DNA of 64,000 nt. It comes from Symbiodinium kawagutii (lineage: Eukaryota; Sar; Dinophyceae; Suessiales; Symbiodiniaceae). Below the pieces are notes generated by a model. That model saw only the letters and a program-made list of their open reading frames with translations. It ran no database searches and had not been told where the DNA came from. Within the stretch, counting starts at the first letter, position 1. Every line of letters starts with the position of its first letter. Location of the stretch: the NCBI GenBank assembly GCA_009767595.1, contig VSDK01027300.1:14135-78134 (forward strand), written 5' to 3'. Both the position numbers and the translations under genes were made by a program. Of this stretch, positions 12,300-23,449 are shown one piece after another.

Positions 12300-13090
12300 A
12301 ACCATGGCTAGGGAACTTATGGTTCTCTTATGGTACTTAACTTAGTGGTAGAAATCGCTTATAAGTAACTACCACAGGTGGCCAGTAGCCATAAGTAACT
12401 ACCGTAAGTGGCTCATGACCCGATGATGTAATAACTATCATAAGTGGTTAATAACCATGGTTATCACTGGTGGTTACTAAAGTAACTTGTGGCAATAGTC
12501 GCGAAGCTGCTGAACATGACCATGGGTAAGTAACTACCAAAAGCCGCTCTTTTATGCGCATTCAACGTTCCACTTTCACTCTCTTGCAGTGCGGCACTGT
12601 GTTGTGCTCGCAGATATGGCGCTGAGAAGACACAGTTGATTGTCTCTTGTTCTGGTGCCGGTATACAGAGATGCTGCACCATTGCATTGTAGTGTTTGGT
12701 GGTGCTTCAACATTTAAGGCGTGAGTTTCACCCGATCTTTTCAAGCTTAATCAGTTTTTGTTGCTCCTCTCCGTAGCTTTGGCTTCAGTCGTCAAGCATC
12801 ACTTTGCAAGAGTGCCTTTTTTCTTTAGAATTCCCCGCATTTGTGGCTTCGTGCTGAAGATCATGTCCACGTTTTTTATTGCAATTTTATTGCGCAATGT
12901 AGATTTTTGTCGGCCTAAAAGGTTATCCGTTTTCCGTGCAATGGCAAAGTTTCGTGGCTGCTCTGAGGTTTGTTGTGTTTCCTTTTTTTGTTGTGTCTTG
13001 GTCTGCCTTTGGTGGCTCATAATGATTTTCTTTTTCGAAGCGTGACCTGCGACTCTCGCCTTGGCACTTGGAGACAAAAAATGGTTTCTT
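12300..13090. other. no supported gene
   Basis: Short repeats of AACTACCA / GTGGTTA type at 12300-12530. After that come small open frames on both strands, none with a family match. Confidence 0.4.
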
Positions 13091-13103
13091 GTATTTCTCT
13101 TTC

Positions 13104-13212
13104 GCCGCCACCATGACCACCGCCATCACGGCCACAATCGCCACCACCATCACCACCACCGCCACCACCGTCGTCATCATCAGAATCATCATCATCGTCA
13201 TCATCGTCATCG

Positions 13213-13250
<38 letters not shown>

Positions 13251-13358
13251 GTCAAGCTCCTCATCATCATCGTCGCCATCATCATCATCATTATTATCAT
13301 CATCATTATCATCATCATGATCATCATCATGATCATCATCATCGTCGTCATCGTTTTC
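13104..13358 (+). repeat. CAT/ATC trinucleotide array
   Basis: About 250 bases of ATC/CAT triplets with interspersed CGT and ATT. It yields poly-His and poly-Ile frames on + and poly-Asp or poly-Met on -. These are products of the repeat, not evidence for a protein. Confidence 0.95.
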
Positions 13359-13948
13359 CCTCTTCATCTCTTCTTCTCTCATCTTTCGTTTTCTCTTTTC
13401 TTTGACGAAAAGTTGAGGCTTATTAGATTTCGGAAGGTGCATAAGTGGGGCAGGAAAATGGCAATGCTTTGAGATGGACTCTATTTGCCACAGTCAAACT
13501 CTGAAGCCGCATCAATCATAATCTTTCGTCGCGTGCGCAAACAAAATTCAATTCGCGAACTGCTTGTGCCGATTGCAGGTTTGGCTTCAAATACGCGCTA
13601 ATTTTGGGTGGCAAGTCTTGCGTGGAAATAATTGAGGCACACAGCGGTTTCAAAAACAGCGCCAAAAATTGCTGGAAATATTCTTGGGCACACTTGTAGC
13701 AGACTCTACTTTTCCTGATTTGGTTTGCTATCCTACAAAGGTCGAATGATTGCGACGTGATTGCGACGTAATTCAAAAAAACAGGTGCCAACAACAAAAA
13801 AGAAACCTAGTTGCGCCAGAATCATCTTGTGTCAGTGTAAAATCATGTAACGTTTTCTTCGAGAAGACATTATGGATGCATGTCCATCATCATTTTTTGG
13901 GTGCATTCAAAACAGTGTTTGCAGTTTGGTTGGTTCCACCCTGTTTTT

Positions 13949-13976
13949 CCCCAGATAGCTGACAAGCTATAAGGGG
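13949..13976 (+). other. conserved hairpin at unit 1 border
   Basis: Inverted repeat: CCCC, AG, ATAGCT, loop GACA, AGCTAT, AA, GGGG. The same structure occurs at 14920 and, shortened, at 54371. Confidence 0.75.
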
Positions 13977-14822
13977 TTCTTACTTCTCCATGGTAGGGCC
14001 TCGGATCGGCGCTTCTTTTTGCCGCTGCTCTGCCGCTGCTCATGCTTGTCTCCCCTTTGTCTCCCCTTTGTCTTTCTTTTGTCTCCCTTGTGGCTTTGGA
14101 TCGGCGCTTTTGTTTGCCGCTGCTCATGATTGTCTCCCTTTGTCTCCCTTTTGTCTTTTCTTTGTCTCCCTTGTGGCTGTGGATCGGCGCTTTGTTGGCC
14201 GCTGCTCTGCCGCTGCTCATGCTTGACTCCCTTTGTCTCGCCTTTGTCTCCCCTTTCCTTTGTCCCGCTTGTGGCTCTGGATCGGCGCTTTGTTTGCCGC
14301 TTCTCTGCCGCTGCTCATGCTTGTCTCCCTTTGTCTCGCCTTTGTCCCCCCTTTCCTTTGTCCCCCTTGTGGCTCTGGATTGGGGCTTTGTTTGCCGCTA
14401 CTCTGCCGCTGCTTATGCTTGTTTCCTCTTTGTTCCTCTTTGTTTCCCTTTTGTCCCCCCTTTGTTTCCCTTGTGACTCTGGATGGGCGCTTTCTTTGCC
14501 GTTGCTCTGTTGTTGCTCATGTTTGTCTCCCCTTTGTCATCTCTTTGTTTCCCTTGTGGCTCTGGATCAGCGTTTTGTTCGCCGCTGCTCTGCAGCTGCT
14601 CATGCTTGTCTCCTTTGTCTCGCCTTTGTCTCCCCTCTGTCTCCCCTTTGTCCAAAGCGCTGCTCTGCCGCTGCTCATGCAGTCATGCTTGACCTGTTGG
14701 CCTTTGCCTCCCTTCATGCTTGCCTTGGCTTGTTTCCCTTTGTCTTGGCTTTGTCTGCCTCGTGGCTCCGGATCTGTGTCATCGCTGGAAATCTTTGCGC
14801 GCAATGTGCCTGCTATCTGGGG
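13949..14822 (+). repeat. hairpin-bounded minisatellite unit 1
   Basis: Starts with a CCCC...GGGG hairpin and a conserved stretch (TTCTTACTTCTCCATGGTAG) and ends in GCTATCTGGGG, the inverted form of the CCCCAGATAGC start. The interior alternates an 11-bp motif (CTTTGTCTCCC and variants) with a longer block (GGATCGGCGCTTTG, GCCGCTGCTCTGCCGCTG, CTCATGCTTGTCTCC). The sequence just past the right end (TCTATGCCGGTGTAAT) is shared with unit 2, so the duplicated segment extends beyond the inverted ends. Confidence 0.8.
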
Positions 14823-14919
14823 TCTATGCCGGTGTAATGATCTTATTCAAAGCTTTATAGTTGCATATTTACATGAATATAGTCAACCCGAATGCAACCA
14901 GTTTCGCGACACATTTTTT

Positions 14920-14947
14920 CCCCGGATAGCTGACAAGCTATAAGGGG
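14920..14947 (+). other. conserved hairpin at unit 2 border
   Basis: Same CCCC / ATAGCT / GACA / AGCTAT / GGGG hairpin as at 13949, with one A-to-G change in the spacer. Confidence 0.75.
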
Positions 14948-16614
14948 CTCTTACTTCTCTATGGTAGCGCCTCGAATCGGCGTTTTTTTTTTGCCGCTGC
15001 TCTGCCGCTGCTCATTCATGCTTGTCTCCCTTTGTTTCCCTTTGTTTCCCCTCTGTCTCCCTTGGTGCTCTGGATCGGCGCTTTGTTTGCCGCTGCTCTG
15101 CCGCTGCCAATGCTTGTCTTCCTTTGTCTCCCCTTTGTCTCCCTTGTGGCTCTGGATCGGCGCTTTGTTTGCCGCTGCTGCCGCTGCTCTGCCGCTGCTC
15201 ATGCTTGTCTCCCTTTGTCTCGCCTTTGTCTCGCCTTTGTCTCCCCTTTGTCTCGCCTTTGTCTCCCTTTTGTCTCCCCTTTGTCTCGCCTTTGTCTCCC
15301 CTTTGTCCCCGCTTTGTCTCCCCTTTGTCTTTCCTTTGCTTCCCTCGTGGGTCAGGATCGGCGCTTTGTTTGCCGCTGCTCTGCCGCTGCTCATGCTTGT
15401 CTCCCCTTCGTTTTCCTTTGTTTCCTTTTGTCTCCATTTGATTCCCGTTTGTCTCCCTTTGTCTCCGTTTTGTCTCCCTTGTGGCTCTGGATCGGCGCTT
15501 TGTTTGCTGCTGCTCTTATCGCTGCTCATGCTTGCCTCCCTTTGTCTCGCCTTTGTCTCGCCTTTGTCTCCCCTTTGTCTCGCCTTTGGCTCCCCTTTGT
15601 CTCCCTTGTCTCGCCTTTGTCTCCCCTTTGTCTCCCCTTTGTCTTCCCTTTGTCTCCCTTGTGGCTCAGGATCGGCGCTTTGTTTGCGGCTGCTCTGCCG
15701 CTGCTCATGTTTGCCTCCCCTTTGTCTCCCCTTTGTCTCGCCCTTGTTTCCCCTTTGTCTCCCCTTTGTCTCCCCTTTGTCTCCCTTGTGGCTCTGGATC
15801 TGCGCTTTGTTTGCGGCTGCTCTGCCGCTGCTCATGCTTGTCTCCCTGTGTCTCCCCTTTGTCTTTCCTTTGTGTTTGTTGTGGCTGTGCTGCTCTGGCG
15901 CTGCTCATGCTTGTCTCCCGTTTGTCACCCATTGCTCTCCCTTCATCTCCCTTCATCTCCCTTTGTCTCCCTTTGTCTCCCCTTTGTCTCCGTTTGTCTC
16001 CCCTATGTCTTGCTGTGGCTCTGGATCGGCGCTTTGTTTGCCGCTGCTGTGCCGCTGCTCATGCTTGTCTCCCGTTTGTCACCCTTTGCTCTCCCTTCAT
16101 CTCTGTTTGTCTCCCTTTGTCTCCGTTTGTCTCCCCTTTGTCTCCCTGTGGCTCTGGATCGGCGCTTTGTTTGCCGCTGCTGTGCCGCTGCTCATGCTTG
16201 TTTCCCTTTGTCTCGCCTTGTTTCGCCTTTGTCTCCCTTTTGTCTCCCTTTTGTTTGCCTTTGTCTCCCCTTTGTCTCCCTTTGTCTCCCCTTTGTCTCC
16301 CTTGTGGCTCTGGATCGGCGCTTTGTTTGCCGCTGCTTTCATGCTTGTCTCCCTTTGTCTCGCTTTTGTCTTCCCTTTGTCTCCTCTTTGTCTCGCCTTT
16401 GTCTCCCCTTTGTCTCCCCTTTGTCTTCCCTTTGTCTCCCTTGTGGCTCAGGATCGGCGCTTTGTTTGCCGCTGCTCTGCCGCTCAGGGCAGGATAAACA
16501 TACACAACCTAAGATCTATGAAAAGATTATTGTACACAAATCATGCAATTCAAGACGCAGGTTTATGGCACACACGCTGAAAATCCCTGTGCGCAATGCG
16601 CCCGCTATCTGGGG
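14920..16614 (+). repeat. hairpin-bounded minisatellite unit 2
   Basis: Same borders as unit 1 (CCCCGGATAGC start, GCTATCTGGGG end, then TCTATGCTGGTGTAAT) with a longer array. The CTTTGTCTCCC/CTTTGTCTCGC motif is often 11 bp. Because 11 is not a multiple of three, three units fill 33 bases and every frame of a strand encodes the same 11-residue cycle (on - : G-E-T-K-G-R-Q-R-G-D-K; on + : F-V-S-P-L-S-P-L-C-L-P). This explains overlapping open frames of 294 to 563 codons on both strands without invoking a gene. Confidence 0.85.
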
Positions 16615-18100
16615 TCTATGCTGGTGTAATTTCATTTTAGTGAATTGCAATGCCATGCAGTTTCCAGGGTTTCCAAAATTGGAACCAAGGTGGAGATGCG
16701 GTAGTTCTGTTCACTTGAGCTGAATGATGGGTTTTATGTTGTCATTAAGTTGAGACATGGTTGTGTGGAAAGGACGGTTCTTTTTGCCTGAGTGATTGAT
16801 ATTGCCGAAAAATAATGAACATTTGGCATCGATATCCGATTGACGTGGATATCAATGGCAGTGATATCATTCATGAATGCTATGATTTCAACTCTTTGAC
16901 ACGATGACATGGCAGTTTTTAAGGTGATGTGCATGTGACAGACTGTCAAAAGGACTGTTACCATGTCCGATCCCATTTGCAGCATTTTCAATTCCTGCCC
17001 TGTTTTGGTACATTAACACTGAATCATGCAAACATATATTTACATCGAAACTGTGTCCAAGAGGTCAAAACTGTGCTGTTTGCCATTTGGTTCATGGATG
17101 AATTCTCATCATTTGTTCGCAATATGTAGAGTGAATGCCATTCATTTCCCTTTTCCCTCCTGTTTCATTGAGAGTTTATGTTTCTGGTGATAGGATGAGA
17201 TGTGGCCATAAACAAAATCGGATCGAGTACGGGAGGATCTATCCCTAGTGGCTGGGATGGCTGGGGGTACCACATTCATGTGGTGGTTTCTCAAATCGTG
17301 GAGGTACCCCCAGCTATCATCCTTTCCATTAATCTACAGTAATAAACCAACCATATTCCCCGTTGGCTTGAGAAACCACCGCGTAGTAGTTTGTTTCACC
17401 ATTATTGTTGGTTATTATATGTTATTACCCCTCAATCCCCTAGGCAACATATAGCTTGACAAACATTCACACGCTTCATATGTCTTTGGCTTGTCCGATG
17501 GCCTGGCAGTCAGCGGTATGCTGCAGGCCGCGGCCAGCTGTCCTGCACAGATTTCAGCTGTCTGCCAGGGGTCGCCGGTGGACAGATCTGACGAATCTTA
17601 ACGATTGAAACCTGGTGGCTCTGAAAGCCTGCAGTATCAGTTGGTTCAATTGTCAAATGAAGCTGCAGGCTGGATGTCCAAAAATTCTATTGCAAAGAAA
17701 CATGTGAGTGCTGGCTGGGGACAGGCTGTGTGGTTACAGCGCATGGAAGATGGAAGGAAGACAGGCAGGGCGTTGCGCAGCATGACAAGAAAGTGGTGAT
17801 TATTGGTGGTCAGCAAGCTTGTAGTAGCTGAACATGGCTTTGGTTTATATCAATAGCATGGATAAAAACGACCCAACCGTTGGTGGTTTCCTGGTTGATT
17901 TCAATTCTTGGATGGATTGACAACAGATGCAGGTGATTTTTAATAGTGATAGAAACGAAGTCTCGGTCAGTTCTTAGGAAGGAGAAAAAATGACAACCTT
18001 GGACCAGGTTCCAAACGAACATAGGAGTGTCTAAAAGGGAGCCCCTGAAAACATAGGAGTGTCTGAAAGGGAACCCCTGAAAAATCTGTACTGAGAAACA
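16615..18100. other. gene-poor DNA
   Basis: AT-rich, with one M3 element at 17282-17380 and no convincing coding island. The 17600-17800 stretch is open but has weak coding character. Confidence 0.4.
17282..17380 (+). mobile_element. MITE family M3 copy
   Basis: Left end GGTGGTTTCTCAAATCGTGG and right end CTTGAGAAACCACC form the M3 inverted repeat. The interior carries the usual AGTAATAAACCAACCAT-like core. Confidence 0.7.
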
Positions 18101-18111
18101 AAGTTTATTGG

Positions 18112-18298
18112 GGAAAGCTATGGACTTGCTATCTTCATTTTGGGACCCACTTAGTGGCAGCAATCTGAGGGGGACCCATGCTTGTCACAGTGGCCTTTGG
18201 GTGCCGCTGAAAGCTTGGCAGTTGGCAACTCGTGCTCATCGCATGGTGGAAAGACTCGAGGAGGTTCTGGTGCGAAACGAGTTCCTGGAGCTACTACA
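18112..18298 (+). CDS. exon-like island, product unknown
   Basis: Open frame whose second half is strongly coding-like (TRAHRMVERLEEVLVRNEFL then ELL, probably helical). It runs directly into the M1 element at 18303, so the exon must end before 18299. Boundaries are uncertain. Confidence 0.3.
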
Positions 18299-18302
18299 AT
18301 AT

Positions 18303-18414
18303 GGCTATGGGTCAATATTAAACAACCAACTAATGGGGGATTTCCACCAACAATAATAGGGAAAACAATGGTTAACAGGGGGGAACCAGGGGTACAGGGT
18401 TTTGACCCACAGCC
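18303..18414 (+). mobile_element. MITE family M1, intact ends
   Basis: Terminal inverted repeat GGCTATGGGTCAA / TTGACCCACAGCC, with a 4-bp target duplication ATAT on both sides (18299-18302 and 18415-18418). The interior has the M1 hallmarks AATAATAGGGAAAACAATGG and GGAACCAGGGGTAC. Non-autonomous, 112 bp. Confidence 0.85.
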
Positions 18415-18762
18415 ATATGTAAAACCGATTTTCTTTTTACACATGAATATGTCTATAGATGCATATATGTCTACGAGCAGGAATTTTTGTGTCTTGCCTG
18501 ATGAGGTTACTCTTTTGCTTTGTGTCTGAACCAGTGGTTGATTTGGGAGAGCGACATGCCATCTTTGCGTTTGTATCCCTTCTTTGCAAAGTAACTTTCA
18601 TACCAAAGCAGGGACTACTTTGGCACCCCAGCATGTGTATCTGCCGTGTATGCAGTGCATCGACACATTGTCACGCAGCATCTGACAGCTGTTTTATTGA
18701 CCTAGTGACCTAATTGCATTCCTATCCTAATTGTATTCCTATCAAACCATCGCTTTGCTCAG

Positions 18763-18876
18763 CACTTCTCGCGACCGGATGCACTCGCGATTGGGCGCAA
18801 GGATCTGGCCAACGCCAAGAGCAACCACTTCGATGCCCCAGAAATGCAGAACTTTCTTGGGCGAAGTCGGCCCAAG
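18763..18876 (+). CDS. well-formed internal exon, product unknown
   Basis: Acceptor CTCAG, then an open frame HFSRPDALAIGRKDLANAKS, NHFDAPEMQNFLGRSRPK, then donor AAG|GTGGGA. Both ends keep phase 0 and the codon content is convincing. I do not recognise the protein and found no neighbouring exon that clearly joins it. Confidence 0.45.
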
Positions 18877-18908
18877 GTGGGACGCCAAGATACAGATCTT
18901 TGCCCTAT

Positions 18909-19011
18909 GGGTGTTTCTGAAGCCAACTTGGGGATCCCCAAAGGTATGACTGGTTTACTACTGTAAATGACCAACGATGATTTGGGGGTAGCCCTATTTT
19001 GAGAAACCACC
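18909..19011 (+). mobile_element. MITE family M3 copy
   Basis: Starts GGGTGTTTCTGAAGCCAAC, contains TTTACTACTGTAAATGACC, and ends CCCTATTTTGAGAAACCACC. Confidence 0.7.
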
Positions 19012-19129
19012 ATACTTATATCTGTTTGAAATTTGCATGTACACAAGAGGCGTGGAAGCCTGTGCCCGGAATTCAACAAGGGACTCGTCAGAGCCAAGGG
19101 TTCTGCAAGCATTTGGCAGCACAATGCTC

Positions 19130-19640
19130 TTTGTGTTCTGGACGGGGTGGATTAGTGCTTGCATTGCGATGGGATGTTGTCCATGCATCAACAAACTTTG
19201 ATGTTTTCTTGCGTAGACTTGATGACGCCCCCGGCGACAAAGATCATTGCACTCTGGTAGGGAGCCCTTGTCAGGATCCCAATCTCAGTGAGAGGATTTC
19301 ACATGCTACCTGTCAGCACAGGTGGCAGAGCCCCGTCCGCGCTGGGGTCACGGGTTTGGACCTCAGTGGTGTCGCATTGCTCAGGTTGTTGGGGATGCTG
19401 GGAACAGGTTGGTCAGCATGCTTGGAACTCACACCTGGAATGAGCGACTTGGTATGCGTGGTCTACCCCATTGCCAAGTGAGATGGTGGTCCAGGTACGC
19501 CTCTTGCGTTTTACTTCTAGACTTTCTGAGGCCAAGTGTTTGTGGATACCTTCAGATGCTTTGTAGGAGTCCCTACGAACCATTGTTTTTTGTCGATGAT
19601 TCCCCAATCATTCGTCATTGCCCACGAGTTCTACCCCATT
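19130..19640 (+). other. weak coding-like stretch
   Basis: Fragments such as STNFDVFLRRLDDAPGDKD (about 19195-19250), followed by a GTAGGG donor-like site, look coding. The rest is ambiguous between frames. Confidence 0.25.
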
Positions 19641-19648
19641 GATTTCCC

Positions 19649-19749
19649 GGGTGTTTCTCAAAATAGGGGAACCCCAAATCATCGAGTCAATGAACCATTT
19701 ATAGAAATAGAACATCAACTTTTTGGGTTCGCTATTTTGAGAAACGACC
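19649..19749 (+). mobile_element. MITE family M3 copy
   Basis: Starts GGGTGTTTCTCAAAATAGGG and ends GCTATTTTGAGAAACGACC. The two termini are near-perfect inverted repeats. Confidence 0.75.
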
Positions 19750-19754
19750 TAATG

Positions 19755-20700
19755 TGACGCTTGAGGGTTTGATCAGTCCTTGTGACACCCTCACCGCGGT
19801 CCCCAACCCTGAGACCATGACGTCCAAGCTATCCACTCGGTGTGTGCAGTTCGGAGCTAGTCCCTTGTGAAATGGACATGCGCAGATATACATGTGGCCC
19901 GTGACGTTGATTTCCAGTTTCCAAGCGTTTTCAAAGCAGCTCAAAGCAACATTTGGGATGGCGGCCAAAGCCATGCCATCGCTTGAGTCCTGTAGCTTTG
20001 GGGAAACCGAGGAAGCTTGGCGGCCAGGAGCGTATTGAAACTGCCGAGCGTGAGGCGGGCCGAACAATAGATCCATTCGGCTGGAAATGGTACAGGTTTC
20101 CCTATGAAATTGGGTTAGTGCACAGCTTGTTTGTTTGTTAAAAAACGATCACTTTGGCTGGATTTTGGGGCTACCCCATGGATTTAGCCATTTGAGCGCG
20201 AAGGGGATCCACTTGCGCAACTGGAAGCAGTGTCGACTCTGTGTGCTGCTTCATGGCAATTGCCCGTATCCAAATTGAGATGTTTCATATGCCTGACAGC
20301 AAATAAGCAGGGAACCTATCTACATGTGCTGGGATCAAAGAAATCTCCTTTGATGGTTGAAGCATGAGATTGCTCCCATCTATATCGCCTCAAAGTTGGG
20401 TGTTTTGCATCTCGAACGAACGGAAAGATTCAGTGAAATTGTGCTACCCAGCTGCTACCCAGCATTTCAGATCAAAAATCACCATCTCCCCGACCCCAGC
20501 ACTCTAAAGTACAAGCTAAAGAAGGGTCTGAAGACCATGTGCAGGCAATGGTCATCAAGCCATCAATAGTTTTTTCGAGATTTACCACCTTCAAACCATT
20601 AATATCATCAATCCACCATTAATTAACCGGCAGCCATCAATTACTAACCATAAATCAACCATCTTCTCAACCATCATTAGCCATCATGAACCCATCTAAC
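19755..20700. other. no supported gene
   Basis: Mixed composition. A stretch at 19950-20100 (RIETAEREAGRTIDPFGWKW) is weakly coding-like. 20560-20700 is ACCAT/ATTAACC-type simple sequence. Confidence 0.35.
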
Positions 20701-20712
20701 AACCTAAAATCA

Positions 20713-20877
20713 CTGCTGAATGACGGCCCCTTCGAGCTGGCTTGTGAGCTCCGCAAACAGGCTAAGGAGGCGGCGATTTCTAGACACGTGCAGAAGTCCA
20801 TTGACACGTCACCTATGGGTGCGACCCATGCGGGGGGATCTGGAGCCTCTCATGGCAGCCTCGGATGGGGCGCGAGC
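20713..20877 (+). CDS. exon-like island, product unknown
   Basis: Open frame LLNDGPFELACELRKQAKEA then AISRHVQKSIDTSPMGATH. The composition is good for coding. The downstream end runs into an M2 element. It may belong to the same transcription unit as the islands at 21640 and 22274 or the methyltransferase further on, but no junction could be shown. Confidence 0.35.
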
Positions 20878-20990
20878 CACCCCTGGTTGATCCATAGGGT
20901 GTATCCTCCAGTGAAGCCAACTGGTTTCCAATGAAAATGGCAACCCCCAAATTAATAAACCTGAGGTTTACTGATCCGGGGTCAACATGA
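20878..20990 (+). mobile_element. MITE family M2 copy
   Basis: CACCCCTGGTTGATCCATAG at the left and TTTACTGATCCGGGGTCAAC at the right, with the same internal GGTGTATCC start as the copy at 7286. Confidence 0.6.
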
Positions 20991-21639
20991 ACCAGGGGGG
21001 ATTTTCACCATGGTTGAGGTAGCCGGGGGTTGGGACTTTGACAGTGGCGGATTGAATCCAGCAACGAACAGGTTTGTTGGTACCAACTATTGCTGATGGA
21101 CCTTGAATGATTGCTTGTAGCAGCAGTAGCTGTTGTTGAAACTTAACACTAATGCTAAGCAGTGGCTTCAACCATCCATCTTTATCCACTGTTTTGACAA
21201 TTGTTGATATGGGTATGATATGAGTCATAACCCACCAGCCACAAAATGGATCAAAATGGCAAGCTGAAAATCCCAACGAGGCCTACTTTAGTCATTTACG
21301 GCATGTTCACCCGGGGTACCGGGTTTTGACTCCCTATCATGATTGGACAATAGAGTTGATATTGGATAGTGTTGGTTGAAGTGAAAAAATGCAGTGAACC
21401 ATAGATGCAGTCGTCTGGTTAAAGCAACCAAAACAGGAGTTGTGCATCTTAATCGTAATCGAGCACTAGTGCTACCATTATTGATCAGAATTCCAATCGA
21501 TCCAGTGTGATACCATTGTTTTCTTTCGGTCCATAACGATTGTGCAGTCGTCAAGTGATTCATCTCGCCTTGCTAAAATGACTGAAGCTGTCCATGAATG
21601 GTGAAAGAGCCAGGTCCCTATGTTTAGCCGTTCATTTGA

Positions 21640-21786
21640 CTGTCACGACCTGCTTGAGTTCAGCTGCTCAACTGAAACTCTGGTGGCCATGGTGGAAGAG
21701 GAGGCCAGCCGACAACACTGGCAGGATGCAGAAGCGATCTTCAGGCCAGCTCTGCCACCAGCTGTGACCAAGTCAGGTGTGAATGG
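21640..21786 (+). CDS. exon-like island, product unknown
   Basis: Frame reading DLLEFSCSTETLVAMVEEEA then SRQHWQDAEAIFRPALPPAV. Acidic, helical-looking and GC-rich. Not assigned. Confidence 0.35.
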
Positions 21787-22273
21787 ACGACTTTTCTTGG
21801 TGAAATTGAGGTAGTATTTTTGGTGATATCAAGGTAGTATCATGCAATTAATAAGCAACTGTCGGTCTTTTTGTTGGTTGCTTTCACGAAGAATTCGTGA
21901 GAACGATTCCAGACATCCGGTCCTCAGTGACCAAAAGGTGGTTTGCAAAAAGTCCCTGGTGTTCGGAATCATTCTCAGCAACATTCCTAAACGATTTGCA
22001 CTAGTACTATCGTCAACACCGCTGCCATCATCCATACACTGGCACTTGGACACCCTTCCCCCATTTGGACTTGGGTTGCAAATGAGTACCTGGTTGATTG
22101 ACAAGTCCACAATCAAAGCAGGAAAAGGGAATCATCATCCAGGACTAGGGAACCCGGGTCTGGCACATTATTGCTAGAGATCAAGGGTTCATCACCATCA
22201 TTGATGCCGTGTGGAACTGCCCAAGGCATGTTGTGTACCACTGGATCTCACCGAAGGAAGATACCGTCCCAAC

Positions 22274-22480
22274 TCATGGCCAGTTTAGGCAAAGTCTTAT
22301 GGACGTGAACCAGTCATTTGGTGACCAACAACAGCAGGCCGTGCGCAACGCGGCAACGGCTGTGGTTCGCAACCAGCTCCGCCCGCTGCATTGTTCAACC
22401 CCCAGTGATCCATGGGATATGCTTGGCCCAGGGAGCTGCCCGGAGGTGGACAAGGCACGGTCAGCAGAAGGTTCCATAGC
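22274..22480 (+). CDS. exon-like island, product unknown
   Basis: Frame reading SFGDQQQQAVRNAATAVVRN then QLRPLHCSTPSDPWDMLGPG. The antisense strand is also open here, but the + frame has the more protein-like composition. It lies about 600 bases upstream of the first recognised methyltransferase exon. Confidence 0.35.
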
Positions 22481-22862
22481 TGATGGCTTCATCACCATTT
22501 CGTAGCGTGGAAAACAGCAGCCACCAACAGTTGAGCTGTACCCTTCAGCAGCAACAGTGCATACATTGCATTTGTACTAGCCTGCTTCTGGCCTGAGTTC
22601 CTATGGAGAACTGGTAGTCGAACTCTCTTTGCAGTATGAGAAGACAGCGCGTGAAGCGGTTTTTCACCTCAGTCCCGCAGTTCGCATTTCTAAGTTGGAC
22701 AATAGACCACGATCGGTGTGAATCAATACCAACCAGCAAAAAGATTAGTAGGTGAACATCCCAGCGAAGACTGTTCACTGGTCTACAGTGATGTATCTAT
22801 TGCAAGTAGTACGTTGGTTCTATGAGTTACATGAGTTATATCTACACAGAACTATAGTGTTG

Positions 22863-22978
22863 TTAACCCCGATTCATAGGTTTATGAATTGGAGGGCTAT
22901 CATCTTGATGGGAAACAAGTCAGCTTTTGGGGGATACACTTCATCAGTCAACCAGGGGTCTATGAATCCGGGGTCGGC
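22863..22978 (-). mobile_element. MITE family M2 copy, inverted
   Basis: TAACCCCGATTCATAGG at one end and CTATGAATCCGGGGTCGG at the other form the inverted repeat. GCTTTTGGGGGATACAC is the complement of the GTGTATCCCCAAAAGC seen at 7310. Confidence 0.65.
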
Positions 22979-23074
22979 ATTTCATCTATAGTTATCTCAG
23001 TTTTCTCAGTTTTCTCCTGGTGATGTTCTCCAGCCCAGCCAAGCATTGGGCCCGCCCATGTAGGGCAGCTGCAG

Positions 23075-23115
23075 GCCTTTCAATCCTGGGCCATGATGTC
23101 ATGGAAGACTGGGAG
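23075..23115 (+). CDS. methyltransferase exon A
   Basis: Acceptor CTGCAG|GC, donor GAG|GTTGGG. Encodes LSILGHDVMEDWE, aligned with the ILGxxVMxxWE segment of GAMT. Confidence 0.7.
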
Positions 23116-23418
23116 GTTGGGGACCCAACTGCCCTGCTGGGCCGAGTGTGCTGTGGGAGGGCGAGCAGTTACTTGTTTTTGTGGTGGTTCATGTTGATTC
23201 AAATTGGTTGAGATCATTGGTTGTATATTTGGTTGGTTGAATTTATGTATGTTGGTTCAATTGAGTCATTTATGTTGGTTAAATTGGTTGTATATTTAGT
23301 GCTAGCCGGTAACAGCTCGGTGCTGACGAAGCTCCAAGTGGCCACATCCAGTGATGAGAATCATCGCTTCAGGTCTTGGGCAAACGAAGGATGGCTTGCT
23401 TTTGAAAGATTGGCTGTT

Positions 23419-23449
<31 letters not shown>

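Noticed and set aside
12758..13077. 95-codon + frame and 92-codon - frame
   Set aside because: Overlapping frames on both strands, rich in Phe/Cys or Lys/Thr, with no family character.
13017..13472. Poly-Asp, poly-Met, poly-His and poly-Ile frames
   Set aside because: Translation of the CAT trinucleotide array in different frames; no flanking coding evidence.
14951..16723. Open frames of 294, 338, 539 and 563 codons on both strands
   Set aside because: They come from the 11-bp minisatellite, which is stop-free in all six frames; codon usage is that of the repeat.
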